Shown: piece by piece, positions 17,520-26,123 of the stretch | Position numbering within the stretch: position 1 is the first letter of the stretch | Layout of the letters: the number at the start of each line of letters is the position of its first letter | Assembly: GCF_900169075.1 (NCBI RefSeq) | Contig: NZ_LT827014.1 | Location: 620,001 to 684,000, forward strand | Origin: Chryseobacterium phocaeense | Lineage (GTDB): Bacteria; Bacteroidota; Bacteroidia; Flavobacteriales; Weeksellaceae | DNA length: 64,000 nt | Reading direction: 5' to 3' | Notes under the pieces: generated by a model | The model's input: only the letters and a program-made list of their open reading frames with translations | Databases searched by the model: none | What the model was told of the DNA's origin: nothing | Made by a program: the position numbers and the translations under genes

Positions 17520-18745
17520 AATGGGCAGAAGGAATAGATAAACTGGGCCTCGGGCTGTATTTCCTGCTTTGCATCTTTGCGATTGCAAATATTTACAGTG
17601 TTGACCAGAAACTGGGCGAAAAGCAATTGATTTTCTTCTGTATTTCTCTATTTGTGGGACTTGTTATCTTCGTTGGAAGGAGCAAGTTCTTCGAGAATAT
17701 GTCCGGTATTATTTACATTGGCGGGGTCTTGCTGCTGATCGGACTATTCCCGTTCGGTAAGGAAATCCTTGGACAGAAAAACTGGTATAAATTCGGGAGC
17801 TTTACCATGCAGCCTGTTGAATTTGCAAAAATAGGAACAGCACTTATGCTGGCGAATTACGTTTCCGGTCCGGATTTTAATTTAAAAGTAAAAAAATCCC
17901 TCTGGACTGCACTCGCCATTATTGGGATTCCCGCCGCAGTGGTTCTGGCGATTCCGGATGTAGGTTCAATGCTGGTATTTATCGCGTTCTTTATCGCCCT
18001 GTACAGGGAAGGCTTAAGTGGACTTTTATTCGGTGTAGGATTTGTTTTTGCGGGTGTATTCTTGATCTCGCTGGCCATTCCTCCGCTGTATGTAGCATTG
18101 GCCGTGGTGATTATTGCCGGGGTTTTAATCGCTATGAATTACCACAGAATGTCATGGGATGTAATCTCCATTGCTGGGATTGCAGGCTCGGTGCTTTTGC
18201 TTTGCGGACTGGCTTTCGGGTCACCTTACGTTCTGGAAAAGCTTCCAAAGCACCAGCGTGAAAGAATTGAAGTTCTTTACAAGGGAGAAAAAGCATTCAG
18301 AGATACTTCAGGATACAACTTGCTGTATTCAAAAACAGCCATCGGGTCTGGTGGTCTATTAGGGAAGGGATACCGTGAAGGATCCGTTACCCAGGGGAAA
18401 TTCGTTCCGGAACAGGAAACCGACTATATTTTCTGTACCGTGGGGGAAGAATGGGGATTTGTCGGCAGCGCAGTTCTGATCTTATGCTATATGGTATTCA
18501 TCGGACGAATCTATTATCTCGCAGAACAGCAGAAATCTACTTTTAACCTGGTATTCGGGTATTGTTTTGCTTCCATCCTCATGATGCACTTTACGATCAA
18601 TTTAGGAATGGTTATGGGCCTTTTCCCGACCGTAGGAATTCCGCTTCCGTATTTCAGTTATGGGGGAAGTTCGCTTCTTGCCTTTTCCATCATGACCTTT
18701 ATTTTCTTTAAACTGAATTATTCGGATAAGAATAGTCTGGTGTAG
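17516..18745 (+). CDS. rodA: Rod shape-determining protein RodA (SEDS glycosyltransferase)
   Basis: 409 residues with about ten transmembrane segments. SEDS family signatures are visible: LLYSKTAIGSGGLLGKGY, PEQETDYIFCTVGEEWG and GIPLPYFSYGGSSLLA. It polymerises glycan strands together with PBP2. The ATG overlaps the mrdA stop (ATGA at 17516-17519). Last gene of the operon. Confidence 0.96.
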   Translation: MKWAEGIDKLGLGLYFLLCIFAIANIYSVDQKLGEKQLIFFCISLFVGLVIFVGRSKFFENMSGIIYIGGVLLLIGLFPFGKEILGQKNWYKFGSFTMQPVEFAKIGTALMLANYVSGPDFNLKVKKSLWTALAIIGIPAAVVLAIPDVGSMLVFIAFFIALYREGLSGLLFGVGFVFAGVFLISLAIPPLYVALAVVIIAGVLIAMNYHRMSWDVISIAGIAGSVLLLCGLAFGSPYVLEKLPKHQRERIEVLYKGEKAFRDTSGYNLLYSKTAIGSGGLLGKGYREGSVTQGKFVPEQETDYIFCTVGEEWGFVGSAVLILCYMVFIGRIYYLAEQQKSTFNLVFGYCFASILMMHFTINLGMVMGLFPTVGIPLPYFSYGGSSLLAFSIMTFIFFKLNYSDKNSLV

Positions 18746-18827
18746 GTTTCCAATTGTATCGTTACACTCAAGTTAGAACGCTGTACCTGCTAATCACGGG
18801 AGTATATATCTTATAAATGAAGGACAA

Positions 18828-19406
18828 ATGAAACATGCCCATATCTCAGACCTGGATTTCCAGAATATAAACTATACCGAGCATTCCCCAGAAAAAGGAG
18901 AATACGAAAACTGCACCTTCAGAAACTGTCATTTTGAATATACAGATCTTTCAGGTTTCAGTTTTACAAACTGCGAATTTATTGGCTGTAACCTGAGCAT
19001 GGCAAAATTGGTCAGGACTTCTTTTCAGGATGTTATTTTCAAAGAATGCAAAATGTTCGGCCTCCAGTTCAGCGAATGTAATCCTTTTGGTCTTTCCTTT
19101 AAGTTTGATGGATGCCTGCTCAATAATGCTGTATTCTATAAAACCTCAATTAAGAAAACCGTATTCAAAAATTGCAGATTAATTGAAGCTGATTTTGCAG
19201 AATATGACCTTTCGCAGTCCGTATTTTCCGGCTGCGATCTTTCCGGAGCCGTTTTCGACCAGACTAACCTTGAAAAAACAGATTTCCGGACTTCTTTCAG
19301 CTATTCCATAGATCCTGCCGTAAATCGCCTGAAAAAGGCCAGGTTTTCACTTTCTGAAGTGCATGGACTTCTGTATAAACTGGATATTGAAATAGAAAGG
19401 GATTAG
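18828..19406 (+). CDS. Pentapeptide-repeat protein (Qnr/McbG-like size)
   Basis: 192 residues made of pentapeptide repeats A(D/N)LXX-type (CTFRNCHFEYTDLSGFSFTN, CNLSMAKL, CDLSGAVFDQTNLEKTDF), which form a right-handed quadrilateral beta helix. The short C-terminal helix ends in LSEVHGLLYKLDIEIE, the usual cap of this group. Size and architecture resemble McbG and Qnr proteins, which mimic DNA and protect gyrase, but sequence alone does not show that role. It lies 82 nt after rodA on the same strand. Confidence 0.85.
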   Translation: MKHAHISDLDFQNINYTEHSPEKGEYENCTFRNCHFEYTDLSGFSFTNCEFIGCNLSMAKLVRTSFQDVIFKECKMFGLQFSECNPFGLSFKFDGCLLNNAVFYKTSIKKTVFKNCRLIEADFAEYDLSQSVFSGCDLSGAVFDQTNLEKTDFRTSFSYSIDPAVNRLKKARFSLSEVHGLLYKLDIEIERD

Positions 19407-19620
19407 AAGCTGAAAAATTAGAAGTTAGAAATTAGAGGTTAGAAGTTAGGAAGAAGGGAAATCTCCTGTACATTATAGGTAACGATAATTCAATAGAGGC
19501 AGGTTTTAGCCTGCCTTTGTCAGAGGTAATCCATAAAAGGCTTTAATCAAAACTTAATCATCTTAACCCCTCAATGGTTTAAAAACGTTTTCACTTCCGT
19601 TGTTTTTACAAAAAAGTTGT
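19407..19620. repeat. Spacer with TTAGAAGTTAGAA tandem words
   Basis: Positions of about 19416-19452 contain short direct repeats (TTAGAAGTTAGAAATTAGAG and variants). The rest of the spacer, about 170 nt, shows no gene. Similar low-order repeats occur at 28752-28862 and 30470-30512. Confidence 0.5.
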
Positions 19621-19624
19621 AGGC

Positions 19625-19656
19625 ATAAAAAAACCATCAGAAATCTGATGGCTTCA
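19625..19656 (-). terminator. Terminator of the NlpC/P60 gene
   Basis: Stem CCATCAG/CTGATGG with an AAAT loop around 19634-19651, followed on the minus strand by TTTTTTT. Confidence 0.8.
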
Positions 19657-19679
19657 TTATTTAAATCAATTATTTAAAA

Positions 19680-20390
19680 TTAAAAATTTGTTGCGGTGTT
19701 TGGAGTAGTAGAAGCAAGATTATTATAAGCTTCTCCGTTCTCATTGATCACTCTCTTGGCAAACCTGAATTTCGGTCCCCAGTAAGAATCATTCAGTGAC
19801 GAGATCATTACCCCTTTTGAAGTCGCTGCATGGATGAATTTGATTTCACCTTCCTCAGTAACATTTTCTACGATTCCTACGTGAGAAATTCTTCTTCCGT
19901 GTGAAAAGAAGATCAAATCTCCTTTCTGAAGCTCGCTTTTATCGATGCTTTCTCCTTCCTGAGCCTGAGAAGCCGCTACTCTTGGTAAGCTAAGCCCTGC
20001 TGCTGCCCCGAATACAGAAAGAACGAAAGCTGAACAATCAATACCTCTTCTGGTCATTCCTCCGTATCTGTAAGGAGTTCCAAGGTAAGTTTCAGCTTCT
20101 GCAAGGATATTGTCGATGGTTTTATTGTATTTGACTGCTTTTGCAATCTCCGAATTCTTAATGGCTTTTTTCGCGCTGGCGATAGATGCCGCTTTTTCAG
20201 CTAAAAAAGAGTCTATAAGTCTTTGCTTATCCTGCTCCATTTTCTTCTGGTCTATAGAAGCTAGTTTGGCATCTGTTTTGTATTCTTTAGTGTAAGTTGC
20301 TGGTTGTGAAACTACATAATTTGTAGCACATGATTGAACCGAAACTGTAGACACCAAAGCAACTAAATAAAACAAAACTCTTTTCTTCAT
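19680..20390 (-). CDS. NlpC/P60 (C40) peptidase lipoprotein
   Basis: 236 residues. Type II signal peptide with lipobox VQSC (Cys21), so the mature protein is a lipoprotein. A lysine/alanine-rich linker (about 40-80) precedes a C-terminal NlpC/P60 domain: catalytic cysteine in GIDCSAFVLSVF, histidine in SHVGIVEN, third polar residue in FIHAATSKGV. Such enzymes cut between D-Glu and meso-DAP in peptidoglycan stem peptides. Monocistronic; a TACTTTTG -7 box is 52 nt upstream. Confidence 0.92.
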   Translation of the reverse strand: MKKRVLFYLVALVSTVSVQSCATNYVVSQPATYTKEYKTDAKLASIDQKKMEQDKQRLIDSFLAEKAASIASAKKAIKNSEIAKAVKYNKTIDNILAEAETYLGTPYRYGGMTRRGIDCSAFVLSVFGAAAGLSLPRVAASQAQEGESIDKSELQKGDLIFFSHGRRISHVGIVENVTEEGEIKFIHAATSKGVMISSLNDSYWGPKFRFAKRVINENGEAYNNLASTTPNTATNF

Positions 20391-20674
20391 ATATATTTGA
20401 TTATCCGTGTTAAAAGGAATATTTATTTTTCAAAAGCATTACAAAAGTAGAGATTCCGGCCAAAAGACCCCAGATATGATTATTGTCAGGTTCTTTATTT
20501 AACACATTTTAACATATTATTTAAGTATGTTAAAGAAAAACAAACCGCAACCGCCTGTTTTTGGTGAGTGTGCGGTTTTTTTTATTAAGATTCTTTAACA
20601 AAATAAATCGCTTTTCCTTTATTAATCGGATTTTATGATTGAATACTCTAATTTTCATACCTGTTAATAAAACA
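20391..20674. other. Spacer between the NlpC/P60 gene and glnN
   Basis: Holds the NlpC/P60 -7 box (minus-strand TACTTTTG, 20442-20449) and a second hairpin AAACCGCA (20542-20549)/TGCGGTTT (20571-20578) with T-runs on both sides that could act as a backup terminator. No coding frame of interest. Confidence 0.55.
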
Positions 20675-20706
20675 AAAAAACTCCCCGGAAAACCGGAGAG
20701 TTTAAC
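20675..20706 (-). terminator. Terminator of glnN
   Basis: Arms 20678-20688 and 20693-20703 (core CCGG) with a 4-nt loop. The single mismatch is a G-U wobble only when read on the minus strand, followed there by TTTTTTT, which fits termination of glnN. Confidence 0.85.
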
Positions 20707-20727
20707 TAATATGGAACTTTACAGATG

Positions 20728-22923
20728 TTATTTTGTAAATAACATTTCTCTATATTTAGTCATTGGCCAAAGCTCATCATCCACCATCATTTCAAGGTCA
20801 TCAGATGCTTCCCTGATACCGTCGAATAAAGGTTTTACTTTGTTGCAGTAAGCTTCTGCCTGCTTCTGACTATCTGATACAGCCTTCGCTGCTTCTCTTG
20901 CTTTGATAAGATCCTCAACGCCCAGTTTGATCTTGGAAACATTTTCAGAAATATTCGCAATAAGGCTCATCTGCTCTTTTGCCAGCGTTTTGAATTCTTT
21001 ATCTCCGAAAATTTCTTTAAGACCTTTTACGTTTTCGATCAGCCTGTTCTGATAATTTAAAGCAGAAGGAATGATGTGGTTTCTCGCGATATCACTTAAT
21101 ACTCTTGCTTCAATATCAATAACAGTAGAATATTTTTCAAGTTTGATTTCGTTTCTTGCCTCAACCTCTCTGTGGGTGAATACTCCGATCTCTTCATACA
21201 GATCAAGGAATTTCTTATCCATTTCCTGCTTAAGGGCTTCAGGAGTGGTTTTTAAATTGTTCAGACCTCTCTTTTTAGCTTCTTTAGCCCAGTCATCAGA
21301 ATATCCGTCTCCTTCAAACATGATGTTTTTACACTGCTTGATGTATTCTCTTAACACGTTGAAGATCGCTTCATCTTTCTTAAGTCCTGTTTCGATAAGA
21401 GCATCTACTTCTTTTTTGAAATCGTTAAGCTGTTTAGCTGCAATAGTATTCATTACAGTCATGGATTCTGCACAGTTGGCAGAAGATCCTACGGCTCTGA
21501 TCTCAAATTTATTCCCTGTAAAGGCGAAAGGAGAAGTTCTGTTTCTGTCGGTATTATCCAGAAGAATTTCAGGAATTTTCCCAACAACGTTCAGTTTAAG
21601 ATCTGTTTTTTCATCAGGAGAAAGTTTTCCTTCCGTTACTTTTTCCAGTTCTTCCAATACTCTGAAAAGCTGGCTTCCGATGAATACGGAAATAATAGCC
21701 GGCGGAGCTTCATTGGCACCCAGTCTGTGGTCGTTGCTTGCTGAAGCGATGCTTGCTCTTAAAAGGTCGGCATATTCGTGAACCGCTTTAATGGTATTCA
21801 CGAAGAATGTTAAGAACTGAAGGTTCTTTTTAGGATTTTTTCCCGGGCTTAAAAGGTTTTCACCCGTGTCGGTTGCTAAAGACCAGTTGTTGTGCTTTCC
21901 GCTTCCGTTTACTCCGGCAAATGGTTTTTCGTGGAATAAAATATGGAAATGATGCTTGTGAGCAATTCTTGCCATGATGTCCATCAATAAAGAGTTGTGG
22001 TCTACAGCCACGTTTACTTCTTCGAACATCGGAGCGAGTTCAAACTGGTTAGGAGCTACTTCATTATGTCTTGTTGTTACAGGAATTCCAAGTTTCATAC
22101 ACTCAATTTCCAGCTCTTTCATAAAGTTCATTACCCTTGTCGGGATAGAACCGAAATAGTGGTCGTCCAGCTGCTGTCCTTTAGCAGGAGAGTGTCCCAA
22201 TAAAGTTTTTCCTGTTAAAACAAGGTCCGGACGGGATTGGTATAATGCGGAGTCAACCAAGAAATATTCCTGCTCCCACCCTAAAGTAGGAGTTACTTTT
22301 GTTACATTTTTGTCAAAATACTGCATCACGTTGGTTGCAGCTTCATCTACAGCATTTAAAGCTCTTAAAAGAGGCGCTTTATAATCTAAAGTTTCTCCGG
22401 TATAAGAAATAAAGATAGAAGGAATACATAATGTAGTTCCCATGATGAATGCAGGAGAAGTAGGGTCCCATGCAGTATAACCTCTTGCCTCGAAAGTGTT
22501 TCTGATTCCCCCGTTCGGGAAAGAAGAAGCATCAGGTTCCTGCTGGATCAGTAGGTTTCCACTGAATCTTTCAATAGCTCTGCCTCCTTCAATTGGGGTG
22601 AAGAAAGAATCATGCTTTTCTGCAGTAGTTCCTGTCAAAGGCTGAAACCAGTGCGTGTAGTGAGTCGCTCCTTTGCTCATTGCCCAGTCTTTCATAGCTA
22701 CAGCTACCTGGTCTGCAATATGTCTCTGGATTTGCGTACCTTTTTTGATGGCATCCATAATAGACTGGAATGCTTCTTTCGTAAGGTATTCTCTCATGGT
22801 CTCTTCTGAGAACACATTCTGGCAGAATAATTCTGACAATTTTCCAGGAATTTCAACAGAATTATCTCTTCTGAAATCCTTAAATGGTAAAGTTTCTAAC
22901 GCTTTGAATCTTAAAGTTGACAT
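20728..22923 (-). CDS. glnN: Glutamine synthetase type III
   Basis: 731 residues, the length of the GSIII class found in Bacteroidetes and some others. It condenses glutamate and ammonia with ATP. GSIII features: N-terminal KDFRRDNSVEIPGKL region, THWFQPLTG, GWEQEYFLVD metal-binding segment, TTRHNEVAPNQFE and NGSGKHNNWSL ATP-binding loop. Single gene with its own TAAATTTG -7 box (22946-22953) and terminator. Confidence 0.96.
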   Translation of the reverse strand: MSTLRFKALETLPFKDFRRDNSVEIPGKLSELFCQNVFSEETMREYLTKEAFQSIMDAIKKGTQIQRHIADQVAVAMKDWAMSKGATHYTHWFQPLTGTTAEKHDSFFTPIEGGRAIERFSGNLLIQQEPDASSFPNGGIRNTFEARGYTAWDPTSPAFIMGTTLCIPSIFISYTGETLDYKAPLLRALNAVDEAATNVMQYFDKNVTKVTPTLGWEQEYFLVDSALYQSRPDLVLTGKTLLGHSPAKGQQLDDHYFGSIPTRVMNFMKELEIECMKLGIPVTTRHNEVAPNQFELAPMFEEVNVAVDHNSLLMDIMARIAHKHHFHILFHEKPFAGVNGSGKHNNWSLATDTGENLLSPGKNPKKNLQFLTFFVNTIKAVHEYADLLRASIASASNDHRLGANEAPPAIISVFIGSQLFRVLEELEKVTEGKLSPDEKTDLKLNVVGKIPEILLDNTDRNRTSPFAFTGNKFEIRAVGSSANCAESMTVMNTIAAKQLNDFKKEVDALIETGLKKDEAIFNVLREYIKQCKNIMFEGDGYSDDWAKEAKKRGLNNLKTTPEALKQEMDKKFLDLYEEIGVFTHREVEARNEIKLEKYSTVIDIEARVLSDIARNHIIPSALNYQNRLIENVKGLKEIFGDKEFKTLAKEQMSLIANISENVSKIKLGVEDLIKAREAAKAVSDSQKQAEAYCNKVKPLFDGIREASDDLEMMVDDELWPMTKYREMLFTK

Positions 22924-22945
22924 AATAAGGTTAATTTTTACAGGG

Positions 22946-22953
22946 CAAATTTA
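22946..22953 (-). promoter_or_regulatory. -7 box of glnN
   Basis: Minus-strand TAAATTTG, 22 nt upstream of the ATG, with TTTTG 15 nt further upstream. Confidence 0.6.
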
Positions 22954-23057
22954 CAAAAAAAATGAATTCAAAATATTTTTACCCCAAAAAATATAGGGGT
23001 GTATGTGTTTTTTTTGTATTTTGTTGTTGGATGTGATATTGTGAAGGAAGTGTAAAT

Positions 23058-23097
23058 AAAAAAACAGTTTAGAAAGTAAGCTCTAAACTGTTTTTTT
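23058..23097 (-). terminator. Terminator of the Panacea-MazF operon
   Basis: Perfect 16-bp stem (23058-23073 with 23082-23097, core ACAGTTTAGA) flanked by A and T runs, 8-nt loop, 9 nt after the mazF stop. Confidence 0.9.
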
Positions 23098-23105
23098 AAT
23101 ATTAT

Positions 23106-23444
23106 TTAAAGGTCAAAAACATTCCGTAATGAATCTTTAATAATTTCAAAGGTTGCGTCATCAATGATTCCAATTTGTTTATGAAACCGGCTGGTTGAGA
23201 CGGATTTGACTTGGAAACAGTCAGCTGCAGAAACTTTTGTTAGATTATTGAATGCGTCAGAATTAATTTTTACCATCCAATCCGCATTATTGTATCTTTC
23301 ATTCCAGTCAGTAATGGGTACAATAACACGTAGGGGTAAAATACCGATAGAGTCATCATTTACTATTATTGCCGGTCTTTTTTTACTGATTTCGGCACCT
23401 GTCGTCGGATTAAAATTGACCAGCCAGATTTCTTTAGTGTTCAT
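23106..23444 (-). CDS. MazF/PemK-family toxin
   Basis: 112 residues, the normal MazF size. Signatures: IWLVNFNPTTGAEISKKRPAIIVN (the conserved G-x-E-x-x-K-x-R-P stretch), LPLRVIVPIT and the CFQVKSVSTSRF strand before the C-terminal helix. MazF toxins are ribonucleases that cut mRNA or tRNA at short sequence motifs. The start overlaps the end of the Panacea-domain gene by 11 nt, so the two are coupled with the presumed antitoxin first. A strong terminator follows. Confidence 0.9.
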   Translation of the reverse strand: MNTKEIWLVNFNPTTGAEISKKRPAIIVNDDSIGILPLRVIVPITDWNERYNNADWMVKINSDAFNNLTKVSAADCFQVKSVSTSRFHKQIGIIDDATFEIIKDSLRNVFDL

Positions 23445-24000
23445 AAATGTCTTCGGTGTCAGAAATTGTGGAGTCTATCAAATCATTGTCATACAGGTAA
23501 TCCGTTAATAGAAACTGTGCCGCTTTTCTTCTTTCCTCTTTCTTATCAAAAATAATAAAATCATTTTTGAGATCGGATTTGCTGAAAAATTCTTTTAATT
23601 GTTCTTTACTTATAAACTGGCTTTTTCCATAGGCATTTATCCATGGTTCTTCCTGATGAGTCAGTTCCATCAGTTTAATAGATGAAAATTGCCTGTAATA
23701 TCCATAAACTTTAGTGATGAAGTTCTTTTGATCAGAAGTTAAGTAATCGAAATTTGTATTTATCTCCGGAACTATTATCGAAGAATTTCCATAAGCTTTA
23801 TAAATGTGATATTCGTCACAGACTACAGGCCCATATTTCCAAGCTTCTATTTCATCCTCAAATAAAGCATCATTAAAAATTGACAAATAATATCCCTGCA
23901 AATAATATAATATTTTTTGCAGTTTCATATTGGTTAAGCTTTCCTCAGAATTATTCTGGGTAAGGCTAATGACATAGGCTGAGATTTGATTTGCTTTCAT
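23434..24000 (-). CDS. Panacea-domain (DUF4065/SocA-like) protein, presumed antitoxin
   Basis: 188 residues. The Panacea/DUF4065 signature is clear: LTNMKLQKILYYLQGYYLS, EAWKYGPVVCDEYHIYKAYG, and a helix-rich remainder. Panacea domains act as interchangeable antitoxin domains fused or paired with varied toxins, and SocA is the founding adaptor-type member. The C-terminal tail (about residues 150-188) is acidic (STISDTEDIYEH) and could be the toxin-contacting part; this is inference. It is transcribed from the regulon-type promoter at 24039-24073. Confidence 0.88.
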   Translation of the reverse strand: MKANQISAYVISLTQNNSEESLTNMKLQKILYYLQGYYLSIFNDALFEDEIEAWKYGPVVCDEYHIYKAYGNSSIIVPEINTNFDYLTSDQKNFITKVYGYYRQFSSIKLMELTHQEEPWINAYGKSQFISKEQLKEFFSKSDLKNDFIIFDKKEERRKAAQFLLTDYLYDNDLIDSTISDTEDIYEH

Positions 24001-24038
24001 AATGTTTGATGTTAGATAAATAGCCTGATTTTATAAAG

Positions 24039-24073
24039 CAAATATAAATTTACATAACGACAAAACTTGTCGC
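24039..24073 (-). promoter_or_regulatory. Palindrome promoter A (Panacea-MazF)
   Basis: Minus-strand palindrome GCGACAAGTTTTGTCGT (24057-24073), then after TGTCG exactly 11 nt to TATATTTG (24039-24046). Expected start near 24032, leader about 32 nt. Same architecture as sites B-F. Confidence 0.85.
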
Positions 24074-24187
24074 ATTAAACATTTTATAATCTACAAATAT
24101 ATAGCCAATTTGTTGATTCACCAAAAGTTTCAAATTAGATAATGTCTTATTTAAAAGATACTTAAAATAAGTTGAGCCGGGATTTTG

Positions 24188-24195
24188 TATATTTG
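24188..24195 (+). promoter_or_regulatory. -7 box of the phosphorylase-like gene
   Basis: TATATTTG matches TANNTTTG and lies 15 nt before the ATG at 24211, which argues against the upstream TTG at 24172 as the start. Confidence 0.65.
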
Positions 24196-24210
24196 TGTGA
24201 AATTTATTTT

Positions 24211-25902
24211 ATGACAAATTCTAGAGCAAGAGAAACAACAGAAGCTATTGAAAGATTATATATCTCTATGAGACACCTGTTTTACAGAGGATTTTTCAAA
24301 CCGGCGGGTGTTTCAGGAGAAAGTATCAGAAGCTTGCTGAAAATCATTAACCCGGAGATCTACGGAACCATGAATATTCCGAACAAACTGGAACTTGATG
24401 GTTTAATGTATGTTTTAGACAGGCTTCCGGAAGGAATTGAAGAATGCGCTTTTATTCATCTTACATCAGATGAAGGGTTTGATAAAGGAAGTTTCGAACC
24501 TATCGTTCCAAAAAAGAGAAGAAGAAACTGCTATAGAATAGACGAACACCAGATGAATATCGAGGTTCTTTTAGGACGTTCGGAGATTTATGATATTCTT
24601 ACCCACCTTACTTTCTTATTTATTGAAGCTGATAAAATCAGAAATCTGGCCTTCATCCAGGATGAAAACTGGAAACCGACCCGTGCTTTCAAAATTATTG
24701 AGGAAGTAGTAAAAGGGGAAAAGAAATTCAGCAGAAGAGAAAAAGAAGTGGCATTGATTCACCTTTCTTCTTTAATAGGAAGAACTTTTGACGAAACACT
24801 GAGAGCTTATAATACTTTTGGTGACGACAGCAATCCTGACCGTCTGTTTAAGATCATTTACAATTTAGGAAAAGTAAGTCTTGAAGACGCCAAGCAGACC
24901 AGAGAAAGGGAAATTCATTTCAGCGCCATATTAAAAGAAAGAGTGGGGCACCATTATTTTGGCGAAAAATGGGCCAATAAGGTGAAAGAAGTTTTATTTG
25001 AAAATGATCTTCATATGCGCCCGCTGCACATTATTTCAGCTAATATGCACTCTGTGAAAAATATGCTGTACGGAAATGATGCTTTAAAGAAAAAGGATAA
25101 TAAAGAGGTAGATTATAAGTTGTACGGAGATATTTCCGACAAAAAAGAACTTCGCGACAAAGTTTCAAAATATGCTTTAGAGGAAGGGATGATCTATATT
25201 AATGATAAGAGCGGAAGTAATATTGATGTTCAGATCATTGATTTAAGCAAAACCAACCTTAAAAATACCCCTTTCAGCGGAGCAAAATACAGCGGAGAAG
25301 ATGTCATTATGGTGTTCGATTATGCATTCGGAGAGCAGGCGTATGAAGTAATGGACGAATTGCTCAGACCCTACGAGCACAAAGGAGAAGTCTACATGAT
25401 GAAAGTGAAATCTGTTTCCATCATGGGTAAAGCCGGAATTCTTGCCGGCGGAAAAGGAGATATTATGATCCCTACGTCCCATATTTTTGAAGGAACAGCG
25501 GATAATTATCCTTTCGAAAATGCTTTAAAGCTTGAAGATTTCCATGATGATGAGCTGAAAGCCTTCGAAGGACCTATGATTACCGTTTTGGGAACCTCGC
25601 TTCAGAACAGGGATATCCTTTCTTATTTTATGAATACTTCCTGGAAAGCCATTGGTCTTGAAATGGAAGGAGCACACTATCAGAAGGCCATTCAGGTGGC
25701 GTCTAAGATCAGACACCATATTTCCCCGGATCTGTTTGTGATGTATGCTTATTATGCTTCGGATAACCCGCTGGAAACAGGAAGTACCCTTTCTTCAGGA
25801 GGTTTAGGGCTTACGGGCGTAAAACCTACTTACCTCATCACGCTAAGAATTCTTGAAAAGATCTTACAAAGCGGAAAAAAAGAAATTCCGGCTAAGAAAT
25901 AA
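24211..25902 (+). CDS. Conserved Bacteroidetes protein with nucleoside-phosphorylase-like C-terminal domain
   Basis: 563 residues from the ATG at 24211. The first 330 residues are mainly helical and match no enzyme I recognise (SMRHLFYRGFFKPAGVSG near the start). From about residue 340 the protein has phosphorylase-superfamily character: MKVKSVSIMGKAGILAGGKGD, IMIPTSHIFEG, ITVLGTSLQN and GLEMEGAHYQKA, the last resembling the EMExAA ribose-binding motif of purine nucleoside phosphorylases and AMP nucleosidases. It resembles what databases call DUF6909, but I am recalling that name, not checking it. Nucleotide or nucleoside salvage is a reasonable guess. Monocistronic. Confidence 0.7.
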   Translation: MTNSRARETTEAIERLYISMRHLFYRGFFKPAGVSGESIRSLLKIINPEIYGTMNIPNKLELDGLMYVLDRLPEGIEECAFIHLTSDEGFDKGSFEPIVPKKRRRNCYRIDEHQMNIEVLLGRSEIYDILTHLTFLFIEADKIRNLAFIQDENWKPTRAFKIIEEVVKGEKKFSRREKEVALIHLSSLIGRTFDETLRAYNTFGDDSNPDRLFKIIYNLGKVSLEDAKQTREREIHFSAILKERVGHHYFGEKWANKVKEVLFENDLHMRPLHIISANMHSVKNMLYGNDALKKKDNKEVDYKLYGDISDKKELRDKVSKYALEEGMIYINDKSGSNIDVQIIDLSKTNLKNTPFSGAKYSGEDVIMVFDYAFGEQAYEVMDELLRPYEHKGEVYMMKVKSVSIMGKAGILAGGKGDIMIPTSHIFEGTADNYPFENALKLEDFHDDELKAFEGPMITVLGTSLQNRDILSYFMNTSWKAIGLEMEGAHYQKAIQVASKIRHHISPDLFVMYAYYASDNPLETGSTLSSGGLGLTGVKPTYLITLRILEKILQSGKKEIPAKK

Positions 25903-25924
25903 TTTGATTTTAAAATCATAACAG

Positions 25925-25957
25925 AACCTCAGATGTATTTGCATTTGAGGTTTTTGT
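25925..25957 (+). terminator. Terminator after the phosphorylase-like gene
   Basis: 11-bp stem AACCTCAGATG (25925-25935) with CATTTGAGGTT (25942-25952), one G-U wobble, then TTTTG-TTTT. Confidence 0.8.
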
Positions 25958-25961
25958 TTTG

Positions 25962-26095
25962 AAACACCGAATGTCACCAATGCTTTTCACGAATATCACG
26001 AATTGATTAGTGTTTAAAACTGTGCTTTTATTTGCGCCATTTGTGTTTCAACAAGAAATCTGCATCATCTGCTCAATCAGCGTGAGCTTTAAACA
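25962..26095. repeat. Interspersed CACGAAT/TTTGTG element, copy 1
   Basis: The spacer contains TTTTCACGAATATCACGAATTG, TTTGCGCCATTTGTGTTTCA and CTGCTCAATCAGCGTGAGC words. A related copy on the other side of the DinB-like gene (26605-26680) carries CACGAATGACC, ATTCGTGATG and TTTGTGCTATTTGTGGTT. No gene seen. Confidence 0.45.
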
Positions 26096-26123
26096 TTTTA
26101 ATTATCTTTAGAAAAATAAAAAA

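Noticed and set aside
21071..21781. 236-residue frame antisense to glnN
   Set aside because: Shadow frame; serine/leucine-rich composition typical of antisense to conserved coding sequence.
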